Below are positions 7,774 to 17,189 of a stretch of DNA of 64,000 bases, in pieces (position 1 is the stretch's first letter; every line of letters begins with the position of its first letter). The translations under genes and the position numbers were made by a program. Origin of the DNA: Echinicola arenosa. GTDB taxonomy: Bacteria; Bacteroidota; Bacteroidia; Cytophagales; Cyclobacteriaceae. Below the pieces are notes generated by a model. That model was not told the origin of the DNA. It did not search any database and was given only the letters and a program-made list of their open reading frames with translations. The stretch covers positions 62,001-126,000 of the forward strand of contig NZ_JACYTQ010000010.1 of NCBI RefSeq assembly GCF_014841125.1, given 5' to 3'.

Positions 7774-10599
7774 ATGACGAAAACAGTAGCAGCAGTAGAA
7801 GAAAAGATTGAGATTTATGGTGCCAGAGAGCATAATCTCAAAAACATAGATTTATCCATCCCCCGAAACAAATTAGTGGTGATCACAGGGCTTAGCGGAA
7901 GCGGAAAGAGTTCCTTGGCTTTTGATACCATTTATGCAGAAGGACAGCGCAGGTATATGGAGAGTTTCTCCGCTTATGCCAGGTCTTTTCTGGGAGGGAT
8001 GGAGCGTCCAGATGTGGATAAGATCAATGGGCTTTCGCCAGTGATTTCCATTGAACAGAAGACGACCAGCAAAAATCCTCGATCTACGGTAGGGACTGTC
8101 ACGGAGATTTATGATTTTATGCGTTTGCTATACGCAAGGTCTGGTGAAGCGTATTCATACCTTTCTGGCAAGAAGATGATCCGACAAACGGAAGATCAGA
8201 TTATTGATCAGATATTAGAACATTTTGGAGGAAAAAAACTATACATCTTAGCCCCAGTGGTTAAAGGGCGTAAAGGGCATTATAGAGAGCTTTTTGAGCA
8301 AATCCGAAAGATGGGGTTTTCTAAAGTTCGAGTGGATGGTGTGGTGATGGAGATGGTGCCCAAAATGCAAGTGGATCGTTACAAAATCCATGATATTGAA
8401 ATCGTAATTGACAGGATCATTGCCGAGGAAGATGATCGATATAGGATTACCCAATCTCTTAAGACCGCCCTTCAACATGGCAAGGGTGTGATTATGCTAA
8501 GGGATGAGGATGGCAATGTCCATCACTTTTCCAAATACCTGATGGACCCTACTACAGGTTTATCCTATGATGAGCCCGCTCCGAATACTTTTTCTTTCAA
8601 CAGTCCTTATGGAGCTTGCCCAACATGTAATGGCTTGGGGAATATTGAAGAAATCACCAAGGAGAATATCATCCCAAACCCTAATTTAAGTATCTCCCGA
8701 GGCGGAATAGCACCTTTGGGAGACTACCGTGATATTTGGATTTTCAAGAAGATTGAGGCCATTTTAAAGCATTTCAAATCCAGCCTATCCACTCCTATAA
8801 AAGACTTGGACGAGGGTGTATTGGACATTCTCTTGTATGGAGACAAAATGGAAGTGGAGGTAGACTCTGTAAAATATCCGGGAACCAAATGGAATACTAC
8901 CTTTGAGGGAATCGTAAACTTTCTTCAAAAGCAACAAGAAGGTGGTTCTGAGAAGATCCAAAAGTGGGTAAGTGACTTTACCAGCACAAAGGTATGTCCA
9001 GATTGTGAGGGTTACAGGCTGAAGAAAGAAGCACTGCATTTTCTAGTGGCGGGCAAGCACATTGGAGAGTTGGCCATGATGGATATCAGGCAGCTGGGGG
9101 ATTGGTTTGATCATATTGATGACAAGCTTACAGAAAAGCAGAAAATCATAGGCACGGAGGTGCTTAAGGAGATCAGGAAGCGAATAGGTTTTCTTTTGGA
9201 TATTGGCCTTGATTACCTGTCCCTAAACAGGCCATTGAGAACGCTTTCCGGTGGCGAAGCACAAAGGATCAGGCTGGCCACGCAGATTGGAACCCAATTG
9301 GTGGGTGTATTGTACATCCTTGATGAACCTAGCATTGGGCTTCATCAAAGAGACAATGTCAAACTCATCAAGGCTTTACAGGATTTGAGGGATTTAGGTA
9401 ATTCTGTATTGGTTGTAGAGCATGACAAGGACATGATGCTTGATGCGGATTTTGTGGTGGACATCGGCCCAGGTGCAGGTAGGCATGGTGGGCAGATTGT
9501 AGCCCAGGGCAATCCTCAAGAGTTTCTAAAACAGAATAGTTTAACCGCCCAATATTTGAATGGTCGCGAGGCAATTTCTGTTCCTCAAGAAAGAAGAAAG
9601 GGAAATGGAAAGACTCTAAAGCTCACCCAGGCACAAGGCAATAATTTGAAAAATGTTGATCTGGAATTGCCTTTGGGAAGCATGATCTGTGTCACGGGTG
9701 TGTCTGGAAGTGGAAAGAGTTCCTTGATCCATGAAACTTTGTTTCCACTGCTCAACCAACATTTTTATCGTTCACGCAAAGAGCCTTTGGCTTATAAGAG
9801 CATCGAAGGTTTGGAGCACTTGGATAAAGTTATTGAAGTGGACCAGTCTCCTATTGGCCGGACACCAAGATCGAATCCAGCTACTTACACCGGCGTATTT
9901 ACGGATATCCGGGCTTTGTTTACAGAGCTTCCTGAAGCCAAAATTCGAGGCTATAAACCAGGAAGGTTCAGTTTCAATGTCAAAGGTGGACGTTGTGAAG
10001 ATTGTGAGGGAGCTGGGATGAAATTGATAGAGATGGATTTCTTACCGGATGTCCATATTCCTTGTGAAACTTGTAAAGGCAAACGCTATAACAGAGAAAC
10101 GCTGGAGGTGAGATTTAAAGGCAAATCCATTTCGGATGTTTTGGATATGACGGTAGAGCAAGCGGTAGAGTTCTTCGAGAAGCAACCTAAGATTCTCCGA
10201 AAAATTCAAACCCTGAATGATGTGGGCTTGGGCTATATTACCTTAGGACAGCATGCCACCACTCTTTCAGGTGGTGAAGCACAAAGGGTGAAATTAGCTA
10301 CGGAGTTATCCAAAAAGGATACCGGAAAGACCTTTTACATTCTTGATGAACCTACAACCGGCTTGCACTTTAAAGATATTGAACACCTTCTGGAAGTTTT
10401 GAACAGGTTAGTGGACAAGGGAAATACTGTTTTGATCATTGAGCATAATCTAGATGTGATCAAAGTGGCTGACCATATCATAGATCTTGGACCGGAAGGA
10501 GGAAATAAAGGCGGGGAGATTGTGGTTCAAGGTACACCCGAAGTGGTAGCGGAACATCCATCCAGCTATACAGCTAAATTCCTTAAAATGGAGCTTTAG
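7774..10599 (+). CDS. uvrA: UvrABC excision nuclease subunit A
   Basis: This is a full-length 941-residue UvrA, the damage-sensing ATPase of nucleotide excision repair. Two ABC ATPase halves are visible: Walker A GLSGSGKSS at residues 39-47 and GVSGSGKSS near 645, each with an LSGGEAQR signature. The zinc modules are also present: CPTC/CPDC around residues 282-410 in the first half and CEDC/CETC around 745-770 in the second, which bind DNA. A TATTTTTG promoter-like -7 box lies at 7731-7738, 35 bp upstream of the ATG, but without a convincing -33 box. The gene appears to be transcribed alone. Confidence 0.98.
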   Translation: MTKTVAAVEEKIEIYGAREHNLKNIDLSIPRNKLVVITGLSGSGKSSLAFDTIYAEGQRRYMESFSAYARSFLGGMERPDVDKINGLSPVISIEQKTTSKNPRSTVGTVTEIYDFMRLLYARSGEAYSYLSGKKMIRQTEDQIIDQILEHFGGKKLYILAPVVKGRKGHYRELFEQIRKMGFSKVRVDGVVMEMVPKMQVDRYKIHDIEIVIDRIIAEEDDRYRITQSLKTALQHGKGVIMLRDEDGNVHHFSKYLMDPTTGLSYDEPAPNTFSFNSPYGACPTCNGLGNIEEITKENIIPNPNLSISRGGIAPLGDYRDIWIFKKIEAILKHFKSSLSTPIKDLDEGVLDILLYGDKMEVEVDSVKYPGTKWNTTFEGIVNFLQKQQEGGSEKIQKWVSDFTSTKVCPDCEGYRLKKEALHFLVAGKHIGELAMMDIRQLGDWFDHIDDKLTEKQKIIGTEVLKEIRKRIGFLLDIGLDYLSLNRPLRTLSGGEAQRIRLATQIGTQLVGVLYILDEPSIGLHQRDNVKLIKALQDLRDLGNSVLVVEHDKDMMLDADFVVDIGPGAGRHGGQIVAQGNPQEFLKQNSLTAQYLNGREAISVPQERRKGNGKTLKLTQAQGNNLKNVDLELPLGSMICVTGVSGSGKSSLIHETLFPLLNQHFYRSRKEPLAYKSIEGLEHLDKVIEVDQSPIGRTPRSNPATYTGVFTDIRALFTELPEAKIRGYKPGRFSFNVKGGRCEDCEGAGMKLIEMDFLPDVHIPCETCKGKRYNRETLEVRFKGKSISDVLDMTVEQAVEFFEKQPKILRKIQTLNDVGLGYITLGQHATTLSGGEAQRVKLATELSKKDTGKTFYILDEPTTGLHFKDIEHLLEVLNRLVDKGNTVLIIEHNLDVIKVADHIIDLGPEGGNKGGEIVVQGTPEVVAEHPSSYTAKFLKMEL

Positions 10600-10659
10600 G
10601 TCTTCTAGGCAAAGTATGCTCCTTTTAGCCATTGCCTGATCCATTGATAAAAAATACCT

Positions 10660-11745
10660 ATGCACATTCGAAGACTTCCTTATATTTGGGAAGGAATGGA
10701 CAGGAGTAGATTATATTGGATATTACAGTTTTTGGGTTGGTCAAGCTTTGCTGTGATCAACCTATTTTTTGTTTCACTAATCAGGGGAATTACCTCAGTG
10801 CAGATTGGTGCTTACTTGTCACTAGGAGCTTTTTATTTTTTGTCCACGCACTATTTCAGGCATATTATTAAATCCAAAGGCTGGTTTGATTTCAATATTT
10901 CAAAACTCTTGATCAATGCCCTTATAGCACTTTTGGCATTAAGTTTTGCCAATGTGATTGCTACCATTTTGATCAATTGGATTTTTGGAATATTGAGGGT
11001 TCAGGAAGATTTGAAGCCAATCGTATTATTGGTGAATATGTTCATTAGCTTTCTGTATTATACGCTGTGGGCCATGATGTATTTTTTGTACCATTTTTTG
11101 GAGAACTACAATACCACCTTAAAATACCAAGCAAAGATCAATGAAATCAAATTAAACCAATTAAGAAGCCAGCTCAATCCACATTTCATTTTTAATGCGT
11201 TAAATAGTGTAAGGGCACTGGTAGATGAAAACCCTCCAAAATCCAAGGAGGCTATTACGCAACTGAGCAATATCCTGCGTTATTCATTGATCATGGATAA
11301 GAAAAGAACAATAGATTTCAGTGATGAAATAAAAATCGTAAAGGATTATCTGGATTTGGAAACTATTCGTTTTGAGGAACGATTGAGCGTTACCTATGAA
11401 ATTGAAGAACAAGCTTACTATTATAAAATTCCCCCCATGATGCTTCAGACCATTGTTGAAAATGCTATCAAACATGGGATTTCAAACCGGATGAAAGGGG
11501 GGCTTATACATATTAAATGTACTATTGGTCTTGCAGATGACCTGTATATTTCCGTAAAAAATAGTGGTCAACTCAAGGGAAGTGCGGGCCGGAAAAATGA
11601 TGGTTCGGGACACGGGATTTCCAATACAATTCAGCGACTTAAGCTGATTTATGGCAATAAGGCCAATTTCAAAATGAAAAATTTCGACTCGGAGTTTGTA
11701 GTGACCGAAATAAAAATTCCGAAACATTATACTAAATTAGATTAA
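10660..11745 (+). CDS. LytS/YehU-type sensor histidine kinase
   Basis: The 361-residue protein has four predicted membrane segments in residues 20-150, then a His_kinase domain with the phosphoacceptor motif LNPHFIFNALN (histidine near 175). An N-box (VENAIKHGI) and glycine-rich ATP lid (GSGHGISNT) follow. It should autophosphorylate on histidine and pass the phosphate to the LytTR regulator 18 bp downstream. The ATG at 10660 is used here; an internal ATG at 10696 follows GGAAGGA and would also give a sensible N-terminus. The signal sensed is unknown. Confidence 0.93.
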   Translation: MHIRRLPYIWEGMDRSRLYWILQFLGWSSFAVINLFFVSLIRGITSVQIGAYLSLGAFYFLSTHYFRHIIKSKGWFDFNISKLLINALIALLALSFANVIATILINWIFGILRVQEDLKPIVLLVNMFISFLYYTLWAMMYFLYHFLENYNTTLKYQAKINEIKLNQLRSQLNPHFIFNALNSVRALVDENPPKSKEAITQLSNILRYSLIMDKKRTIDFSDEIKIVKDYLDLETIRFEERLSVTYEIEEQAYYYKIPPMMLQTIVENAIKHGISNRMKGGLIHIKCTIGLADDLYISVKNSGQLKGSAGRKNDGSGHGISNTIQRLKLIYGNKANFKMKNFDSEFVVTEIKIPKHYTKLD

Positions 11746-11763
11746 TCATAAAATCAATATAGC

Positions 11764-12510
11764 ATGCGTGCACTAATAATAGACGACGAAAGACTGGCCA
11801 GAAAAGAACTGATCAATTTATTGAAAGACATCGAGGAGGTGGAAGTAGTAGGTGAAGCGATCAATGTCGATGATGCCAAAGAGAAGATTTCAAGTTTAAA
11901 TCCAGATGTCATTTTCCTGGATATCCAAATGCCAGAAAAGACGGGTTTTGACCTGCTGGCAGAAATGGAAGCAGTGCCCAACGTTATATTCACCACAGCA
12001 TATGATGAATTTGCGCTAAAAGCTTTTGAGGTGAATGCGCTTGACTATCTGCTAAAGCCCATAGAACCAGAGAGATTGTCGGAAGCCATTGTAAAGCTTA
12101 TGAGCAAACTGAATGGTGGTGGTACTTCTTCTACTAAAAATGAGGGAAAAATTACCCAAGATGATGACAAAAAGTTATCTTTGGAAGATCAGGTCTTTGT
12201 AAAAGACGGAGATAGATGTTGGTTTGTAAGGTTGGAAAATGTGCGATTGTTTGAATCAGACGGCAATTACATAAAAGTGTATTTTGATAACAATAAACCG
12301 ATGATTCACAAATCTCTTAATGCATTGGATGAAAGATTGGACGAAAAGTCTTTTTTTAGGGCCAGCAGAAAGCATATAATTAATTTAAGTTGGGTAGAGG
12401 GGATTGAGCCTTGGTTTAATGGTGGCTTGGTAGTCACTCTAAAAGGTGGTGATCGAATAGAAGTAAGCCGAAGGCAAGCAGCAAGATTTAAGGATATGAT
12501 GAGTTTGTGA
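11764..12510 (+). CDS. LytTR-family response regulator
   Basis: The protein has an N-terminal receiver domain with the acidic pair D7/D8, phosphoacceptor D53 (in FLDIQMP) and the conserved lysine in LLKPI. A C-terminal LytTR DNA-binding domain (about residues 145-245) follows, with the family motif FFRASRKHIINL. It lies 18 bp after the kinase gene and forms a LytS/LytR-type two-component pair with it. Proteins of this type bind short direct repeats upstream of their targets; none can be identified here. Confidence 0.95.
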   Translation: MRALIIDDERLARKELINLLKDIEEVEVVGEAINVDDAKEKISSLNPDVIFLDIQMPEKTGFDLLAEMEAVPNVIFTTAYDEFALKAFEVNALDYLLKPIEPERLSEAIVKLMSKLNGGGTSSTKNEGKITQDDDKKLSLEDQVFVKDGDRCWFVRLENVRLFESDGNYIKVYFDNNKPMIHKSLNALDERLDEKSFFRASRKHIINLSWVEGIEPWFNGGLVVTLKGGDRIEVSRRQAARFKDMMSL

Positions 12511-12670
12511 TATTTGTAATATAAAAAAATGCAGTTCTTAAATTGTATTTCTGGATTAATATTCTCATTTTCAATGAACAAAGTATTATTCCTTTTAACT
12601 GTGGACTGTAATTAGTAGATGTAAAAAATTTTAGACTTCACCAATAACATTTAAGGAACCACACCAAAAT

Positions 12671-13423
12671 ATGAAAGACGAAAGAATTTTAGTTGTAGAG
12701 GATGATCCGGATATTGCGGAAAATATTGAAGAGATCCTCGAACTTTTAGGTTACGTAAATATTGACATAGCTAATTCTGCCAACCAAGCGATCAAGGTCA
12801 TTAAGAAATATAGACCTGACTTGGTGTTTATGGATATCAAGCTTAAAGGAGATAAAGACGGTATTGAATTGGGAGAAATCATCCAGCAAATGGTAGATGC
12901 TCCTATTGTTTACGTTACTTCATATAGTGATCCTACCATTATAGAAAGGGCCAAGAGAATTCACCCTGCTGGTTTTATTGTTAAGCCATTCAACACCAAC
13001 GACATCCATGCGATTGTAGAGATCGTACTTTATAATAGAAGGACACAAGCGGCTCATGCAGATGCGCCGAAGGCAAATGCGGAAAGCCCTTATTTGGTAA
13101 CCGATGCCGTTTACATCAAATCTGATAATGCTTATGAGCGTGTAGATTATGAAGATGTTTATTATGTAGAGGCTAATGGTAATATGGTGTCTATTTTTAC
13201 CAAGAACAAGACATATACGATCCGTAAATCCATGAAGGATATGGAGGAAAAATTACCTTCCAACTTGTTCTTAAGGGTTCAAAAATCCTACATTGTCCAG
13301 TTGGCTCAAATCCAGAGTTTCAGCACCAAGGAAATCACTTTGAAAAGTGGTGCCATAGTACAAGTGGGAAGACAGTATTACAACAGTTTCCTAGCGAAAT
13401 TGAATACTATTACAGAGAGTTAA
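12671..13423 (+). CDS. Second LytTR-family response regulator
   Basis: The receiver domain (residues 1-125) has D11/D12, phosphoacceptor D55 (FMDIKLKGDKDG) and the lysine of IVKPFN. A linker rich in alanine leads to a LytTR DNA-binding domain (about 140-248; FLRVQKSYIVQL). The receiver is closer in style to hybrid-kinase or CheY-type receivers than the one next door, so its partner kinase may be elsewhere. It is separated from the preceding pair by 160 bp and followed by a strong terminator. Confidence 0.93.
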   Translation: MKDERILVVEDDPDIAENIEEILELLGYVNIDIANSANQAIKVIKKYRPDLVFMDIKLKGDKDGIELGEIIQQMVDAPIVYVTSYSDPTIIERAKRIHPAGFIVKPFNTNDIHAIVEIVLYNRRTQAAHADAPKANAESPYLVTDAVYIKSDNAYERVDYEDVYYVEANGNMVSIFTKNKTYTIRKSMKDMEEKLPSNLFLRVQKSYIVQLAQIQSFSTKEITLKSGAIVQVGRQYYNSFLAKLNTITES

Positions 13424-13442
13424 ATTAGAAATCACCAAAGTC

Positions 13443-13473
13443 AAAGGCCTTCATGGAAATGAAGGCCTTTTTT
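13443..13473 (+). terminator. Rho-independent terminator after the LytTR regulator
   Basis: A perfect 12-bp stem (13443-13454 with 13459-13470; AAAGGCCTTCAT) closed by a GGAA tetraloop runs into a T tract. It lies between convergent genes, and the T tract favours the plus-strand transcript. Confidence 0.93.
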
Positions 13474-13494
13474 AGTTTTTAATGCTTTTTCTGG

Positions 13495-14850
13495 CTATAG
13501 GAGCTCATTGGCTAGGTTGGCCAACTCTGATCTTTCTCCTTTTTCAAGTTTAATATGAGCATAAAGGGGATGATCCTTAACCCGGTCAATGAGATAGGAA
13601 AGTCCGTTACTTTGACTGTCTAGGTAAGGTGTGTCAATTTGGTGCACATCACCTGTAAAAACAATTTTAGTATTCTCTCCTGCCCTACTGATAATGGTCT
13701 TGATTTCATGGGGGGTCAAGTTCTGCGCCTCATCCACAATAAAGAATATATTGGAAAGAGATCGACCACGGATATAGGCCAATGGTTGGATCACCAATTT
13801 TTCTTGATTGACCATTTCCGTAATTTTCTGGAACTCCTTGTCTGATTCTTTAAACTGGTTTTGTATAAACTTGAGGTTGTCCCATAAGGGCTCCATATAA
13901 GGGTTCAGCTTGGACTTGATGTCTCCGGGGAGGTATCCAATATCTTTGTTGCTTAAAGGAACAATAGGACGCGCCAAGAATATTTGCTTATAGTCTCTTC
14001 TCTGTTCCAGTGCCCCTGCAAGAGCCAAAAGGGTTTTCCCTGTACCAGCCACACCTTGCACAGATACCAACTTGATATTAGGATTGGTAATGGCATGCAA
14101 GGCGAAAGTTTGCTCTGCATTTTTTGGCTTGATATTATAGGCCAATTTTTTGTCTACCCGCTCTACAGTATTGTTTTCGCCATTGTAAAAAGACAACACC
14201 GAGTTCTTATCACTTTTGAGAATGTAATAGGTATTGGCTTTTCTTTTTCTGGTACCCAGTACTTTTTTCGCTTCTATGGTATGAGAATCATACAGCTCGT
14301 TAATGACATCAGGGTCTATGCCTTCAAGGATATCCTTGCCTGTATTTTCCAGCTCGGTAATGTTCTTGATTTTACCAGTTTCATAGTCCTCAGCCTGGAT
14401 ATTCAGGGATTTTGCCTTTAAGCGAAGGTTGATGTCCTTACTGACCAAAATTACTTTGCGGCCATTTTCACCATTTTTTAGGTTCAAGGCTGCATTGAGA
14501 ATTTTATGGTCGTTTTTTTCTTCTCCAAAAACTTTGTTGGCATCTTCTTCGGAACTTTCAGAGGAAGTCATCATCACTTTGAAATTCCCTTTGGTTTTTC
14601 CATTGAGCGGGGTCCATTCGTGAATCATTCTATCCTTGGACAGCTTGTCCAACAATCTGATAAACTCTCTCGCCTCGAAGTTTTTGGAATCGTTGCCCTT
14701 TTTAAACTGATCTAATTCTTCCAAAACAGTAATGGGGATCACCACATCGTGTTCAGCAAAATTCATTATCGAATTGTGGGCGTAGAGTATGACCGAAGTG
14801 TCCAAAACGAAGATTTTTCGGTCATTTTCGTTTTTCTTAGCTCTTGGCAT
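13495..14850 (-). CDS. PIN domain-PhoH ATPase fusion protein
   Basis: The N-terminal PIN ribonuclease domain (about residues 12-150, with acidic D17 in FVLDTSVILYA and later conserved aspartates) is joined to a PhoH-type ATPase. The ATPase has Walker A GVAGTGKT near residue 268 and Walker B FIVDEAQN near 372, followed by GDVHQID. PhoH2-like PIN-PhoH proteins act as ATP-dependent RNA-unwinding ribonucleases in studied bacteria; the role here is inferred. At 451 residues it is full length for the YlaK/PhoH2 type. The ATG at 14850 opens directly into the family's usual basic N-terminus. Confidence 0.92.
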   Translation of the reverse strand: MPRAKKNENDRKIFVLDTSVILYAHNSIMNFAEHDVVIPITVLEELDQFKKGNDSKNFEAREFIRLLDKLSKDRMIHEWTPLNGKTKGNFKVMMTSSESSEEDANKVFGEEKNDHKILNAALNLKNGENGRKVILVSKDINLRLKAKSLNIQAEDYETGKIKNITELENTGKDILEGIDPDVINELYDSHTIEAKKVLGTRKRKANTYYILKSDKNSVLSFYNGENNTVERVDKKLAYNIKPKNAEQTFALHAITNPNIKLVSVQGVAGTGKTLLALAGALEQRRDYKQIFLARPIVPLSNKDIGYLPGDIKSKLNPYMEPLWDNLKFIQNQFKESDKEFQKITEMVNQEKLVIQPLAYIRGRSLSNIFFIVDEAQNLTPHEIKTIISRAGENTKIVFTGDVHQIDTPYLDSQSNGLSYLIDRVKDHPLYAHIKLEKGERSELANLANELL

Positions 14851-15000
14851 AGGCGAAAAAGGTTAGTGATTAATAGTCTCTAATAAGATAGATAATAATC
14901 TCTGTGAATACCATTTTTTTGGATAAAATAAAGAAGTGATTTGTGGGGTAATCTGTAAGCTTCTGTAGTCCAGTGAGATAAAAAATAATATCAACGAAAA

Positions 15001-15048
15001 AATAAAAAAAGCAGCCCTCAAGCCCTTCCGGAAGGCTCAGAGCTGCTT
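15001..15048 (-). terminator. Rho-independent terminator after the PLP decarboxylase
   Basis: On the minus strand, an outer stem AAGCAGC/GCTGCTT (15042-15048 with 15009-15015) encloses an inner AGCC-TTCCGGAA-GGGCT stem and is followed by seven T residues. It lies 22 bp past the stop of the decarboxylase gene. Confidence 0.9.
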
Positions 15049-15069
15049 GAAAATATTATTTGATTCCAA

Positions 15070-16320
15070 TTAACTTTTGCTGATCAGCTCTCCCTCAAGA
15101 TCCATTAGGAAGCTGTCCAAAACACCTTGTCTTACGTGGTGCATTACCACAATCTTGTACCATTTAGCACCGTATTCATAACTATCAGCTACTAAGTTGT
15201 ACTTAGTGGCAATACGTTCAGAAATGTACTCTGCCTTGATGGTAATGATATTCAGGTGTGGGTTCCTAAAATACTCCACTCCCATTCTGTCCAGCTTGGT
15301 GCAGATTCTTTCAGTACGGTCACATAGGGAGGCCATTTTATATTTCCACCCTTCTGATCCATGGATTTTGAGGATCATCCACATGGATACTGCATTCGCG
15401 CCAGAGCGGCTACCGCTTAACGTGTAATCCTTTCCTGGGATATATTGGGCCTCCTCGGTGCATACATGGTGGATATAGCCTTTTCTGATCAAGAATAAGC
15501 CTGTACCATATGGTGTTTGCAACATTTTGTGACCATCACTTGTAATGGAAGTGATGTATGGATTCTTAAATGTGTACGGGCTTTTTTCATCTGTAAATGG
15601 ATAGATGAACCCTCCATAAGCGGCATCAACGTGGATTCTGAACGGTACATTGGCAGCGGTAAAGAAATCACCCAATCTGTCCACGTCGTCTACTGAACCA
15701 AACATGGTGGTAGAAAGGTTGGCCACTACAATAAAATACTTATAGCCAGCTTCTTTGGCAGCATTGATCTTTGTTTCCAAGGATTCTTCAGTGATCTGCC
15801 TTGTTTCATTGTCCACATCGAGAATGATGCTGTGCAAGTTGAGCAGGTTGGCTCCCTTTGGCATGGAGTAGTGTGAGTCACTACTATAGACCACAGCAAT
15901 CTCATCGGTCTTGGCGCCGAATTCATCCCTGAAGAAGTTTCTGTATACCCACATGGCCTGAATATTGGCTTCTGTACCTCCGGTGGCCACATAGCCATCC
16001 TGTTGGCCTTCTTCTCCATCAAAGATCTGTTCTGCAACCAGTTTGATCAGGTCTCTTTCTATCTTTTGAGTGCCTGCGAAAATTTCCAAAACAGACTTAT
16101 CACTTAAGGTATGGATGCCGATATGGTTTGGGTTTTGAACCATAACAGACATAAAGGGAGCGTCTTTCAAGAAAGGAGCATCATGATAGAATTCGGTAGT
16201 ATCCAAATAGGTTCCAGGTACTCCAAGCGCAGGATATTCTCCCCTGTAATCATGGTTTTTACTCAATGCGCCAAATATTGCTTTTTTTACTTCTTCGTGA
16301 GATAATTTCTTCCAGTACAT
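15070..16320 (-). CDS. Group II pyridoxal-phosphate-dependent decarboxylase
   Basis: This 416-residue fold-type I PLP enzyme belongs to the glutamate/aromatic/histidine decarboxylase group. Visible features are GYVATGGTEANIQA (phosphate pocket), HVDAAYGGF (aspartate pairing the pyridine nitrogen) and TSDGHKML, whose lysine (near residue 265) forms the Schiff base. The substrate cannot be decided from motifs. The protein starts with the MYWKKLS N-terminus seen in a Bacteroidota-specific subgroup often labelled aspartate aminotransferase family. It has its own terminator and a 128-bp gap from aroE, so it is probably a separate unit. Confidence 0.88.
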   Translation of the reverse strand: MYWKKLSHEEVKKAIFGALSKNHDYRGEYPALGVPGTYLDTTEFYHDAPFLKDAPFMSVMVQNPNHIGIHTLSDKSVLEIFAGTQKIERDLIKLVAEQIFDGEEGQQDGYVATGGTEANIQAMWVYRNFFRDEFGAKTDEIAVVYSSDSHYSMPKGANLLNLHSIILDVDNETRQITEESLETKINAAKEAGYKYFIVVANLSTTMFGSVDDVDRLGDFFTAANVPFRIHVDAAYGGFIYPFTDEKSPYTFKNPYITSITSDGHKMLQTPYGTGLFLIRKGYIHHVCTEEAQYIPGKDYTLSGSRSGANAVSMWMILKIHGSEGWKYKMASLCDRTERICTKLDRMGVEYFRNPHLNIITIKAEYISERIATKYNLVADSYEYGAKWYKIVVMHHVRQGVLDSFLMDLEGELISKS

Positions 16321-16448
16321 AATGATAGAATTTTAGCTGTATCAGCCTGTATCAAAAGGCAATCTATCCTAGGACAAATAGCCATAGCGGAATTGCTCCT
16401 ATTTGAAAATAGCAGACAGATAAGGTATTGAATAAATGAAATAGATAA

Positions 16449-17189
16449 TTAGTTCCAGATCTGCCAAGCTGCTTCAGCTTGGAGATGTAGCATTTCTAAA
16501 CCATTTTTCACTACCGCCCCACGGGCTTCCATAGACCGCATTAGGAAGGTTTTTTCAGGATTGTACACCAAATCATACACTTTGTGTTCCCTGCCTATTT
16601 GGCTGAGAGGGATGTCAGGCATTTCCTCTGTATTAGGAAATGTTCCCAAGGGAGTGGTGTTGATGATAAGGTGATGCTCTTGGAGGTGCTTTTCGTTTTT
16701 TACGAGCTCATCGTAAGTAATGAGCTCTGGTTCATTGGTATTTCTCGATACCATTATGTAGGGAATATTCAAGCTTTTTAGCGCTTGTTTTACAGCCTTA
16801 GAAGCTCCGCCAGTACCCAAGACTAAGGCTTTGGTCTGATCAATCCCGTTCAACCATGATTTCAGTGAATCCTTAAATCCGATATAATCAGTATTGTACC
16901 CAATTAATTTGCCGTCTCTAACCTTGATGCAATTTACTGCCCCAATAGCTTCACAGCTTGGTTCTAGTTGATCCAAAAAAGGAATGACTTGTTGTTTATA
17001 AGGGATGGTGACATTGATGCCTTCCAGTTCCGGATTATTTTTGATCAATTCAGGGAATTTGTCGATCGTATCCAGCTCATAGAGCTCATACTGACAACTG
17101 CTTATGTTTTCCTTTTCGAATTTTTCAGTAAAGTACTTCTTCGAAAAGGAATGTTTCAGCGGATAACCGATAAGTCCGAATTTTCTCAT
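16449..17189 (-). CDS. aroE: Shikimate dehydrogenase
   Basis: This 246-residue NADP-dependent enzyme reduces 3-dehydroshikimate to shikimate in aromatic amino-acid synthesis. Substrate-binding S14/S16 (HSFSKKYF), catalytic K65 (TIPYKQQ) and D101 (YNTDYIGF) are present, with the dinucleotide loop GTGGASKA at 125-132. Its ATG overlaps the stop of the preceding DUF368 gene in an ATGA arrangement, so it is the last gene of a coupled operon. The length is slightly short but normal for Bacteroidota. Confidence 0.95.
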   Translation of the reverse strand: MRKFGLIGYPLKHSFSKKYFTEKFEKENISSCQYELYELDTIDKFPELIKNNPELEGINVTIPYKQQVIPFLDQLEPSCEAIGAVNCIKVRDGKLIGYNTDYIGFKDSLKSWLNGIDQTKALVLGTGGASKAVKQALKSLNIPYIMVSRNTNEPELITYDELVKNEKHLQEHHLIINTTPLGTFPNTEEMPDIPLSQIGREHKVYDLVYNPEKTFLMRSMEARGAVVKNGLEMLHLQAEAAWQIWN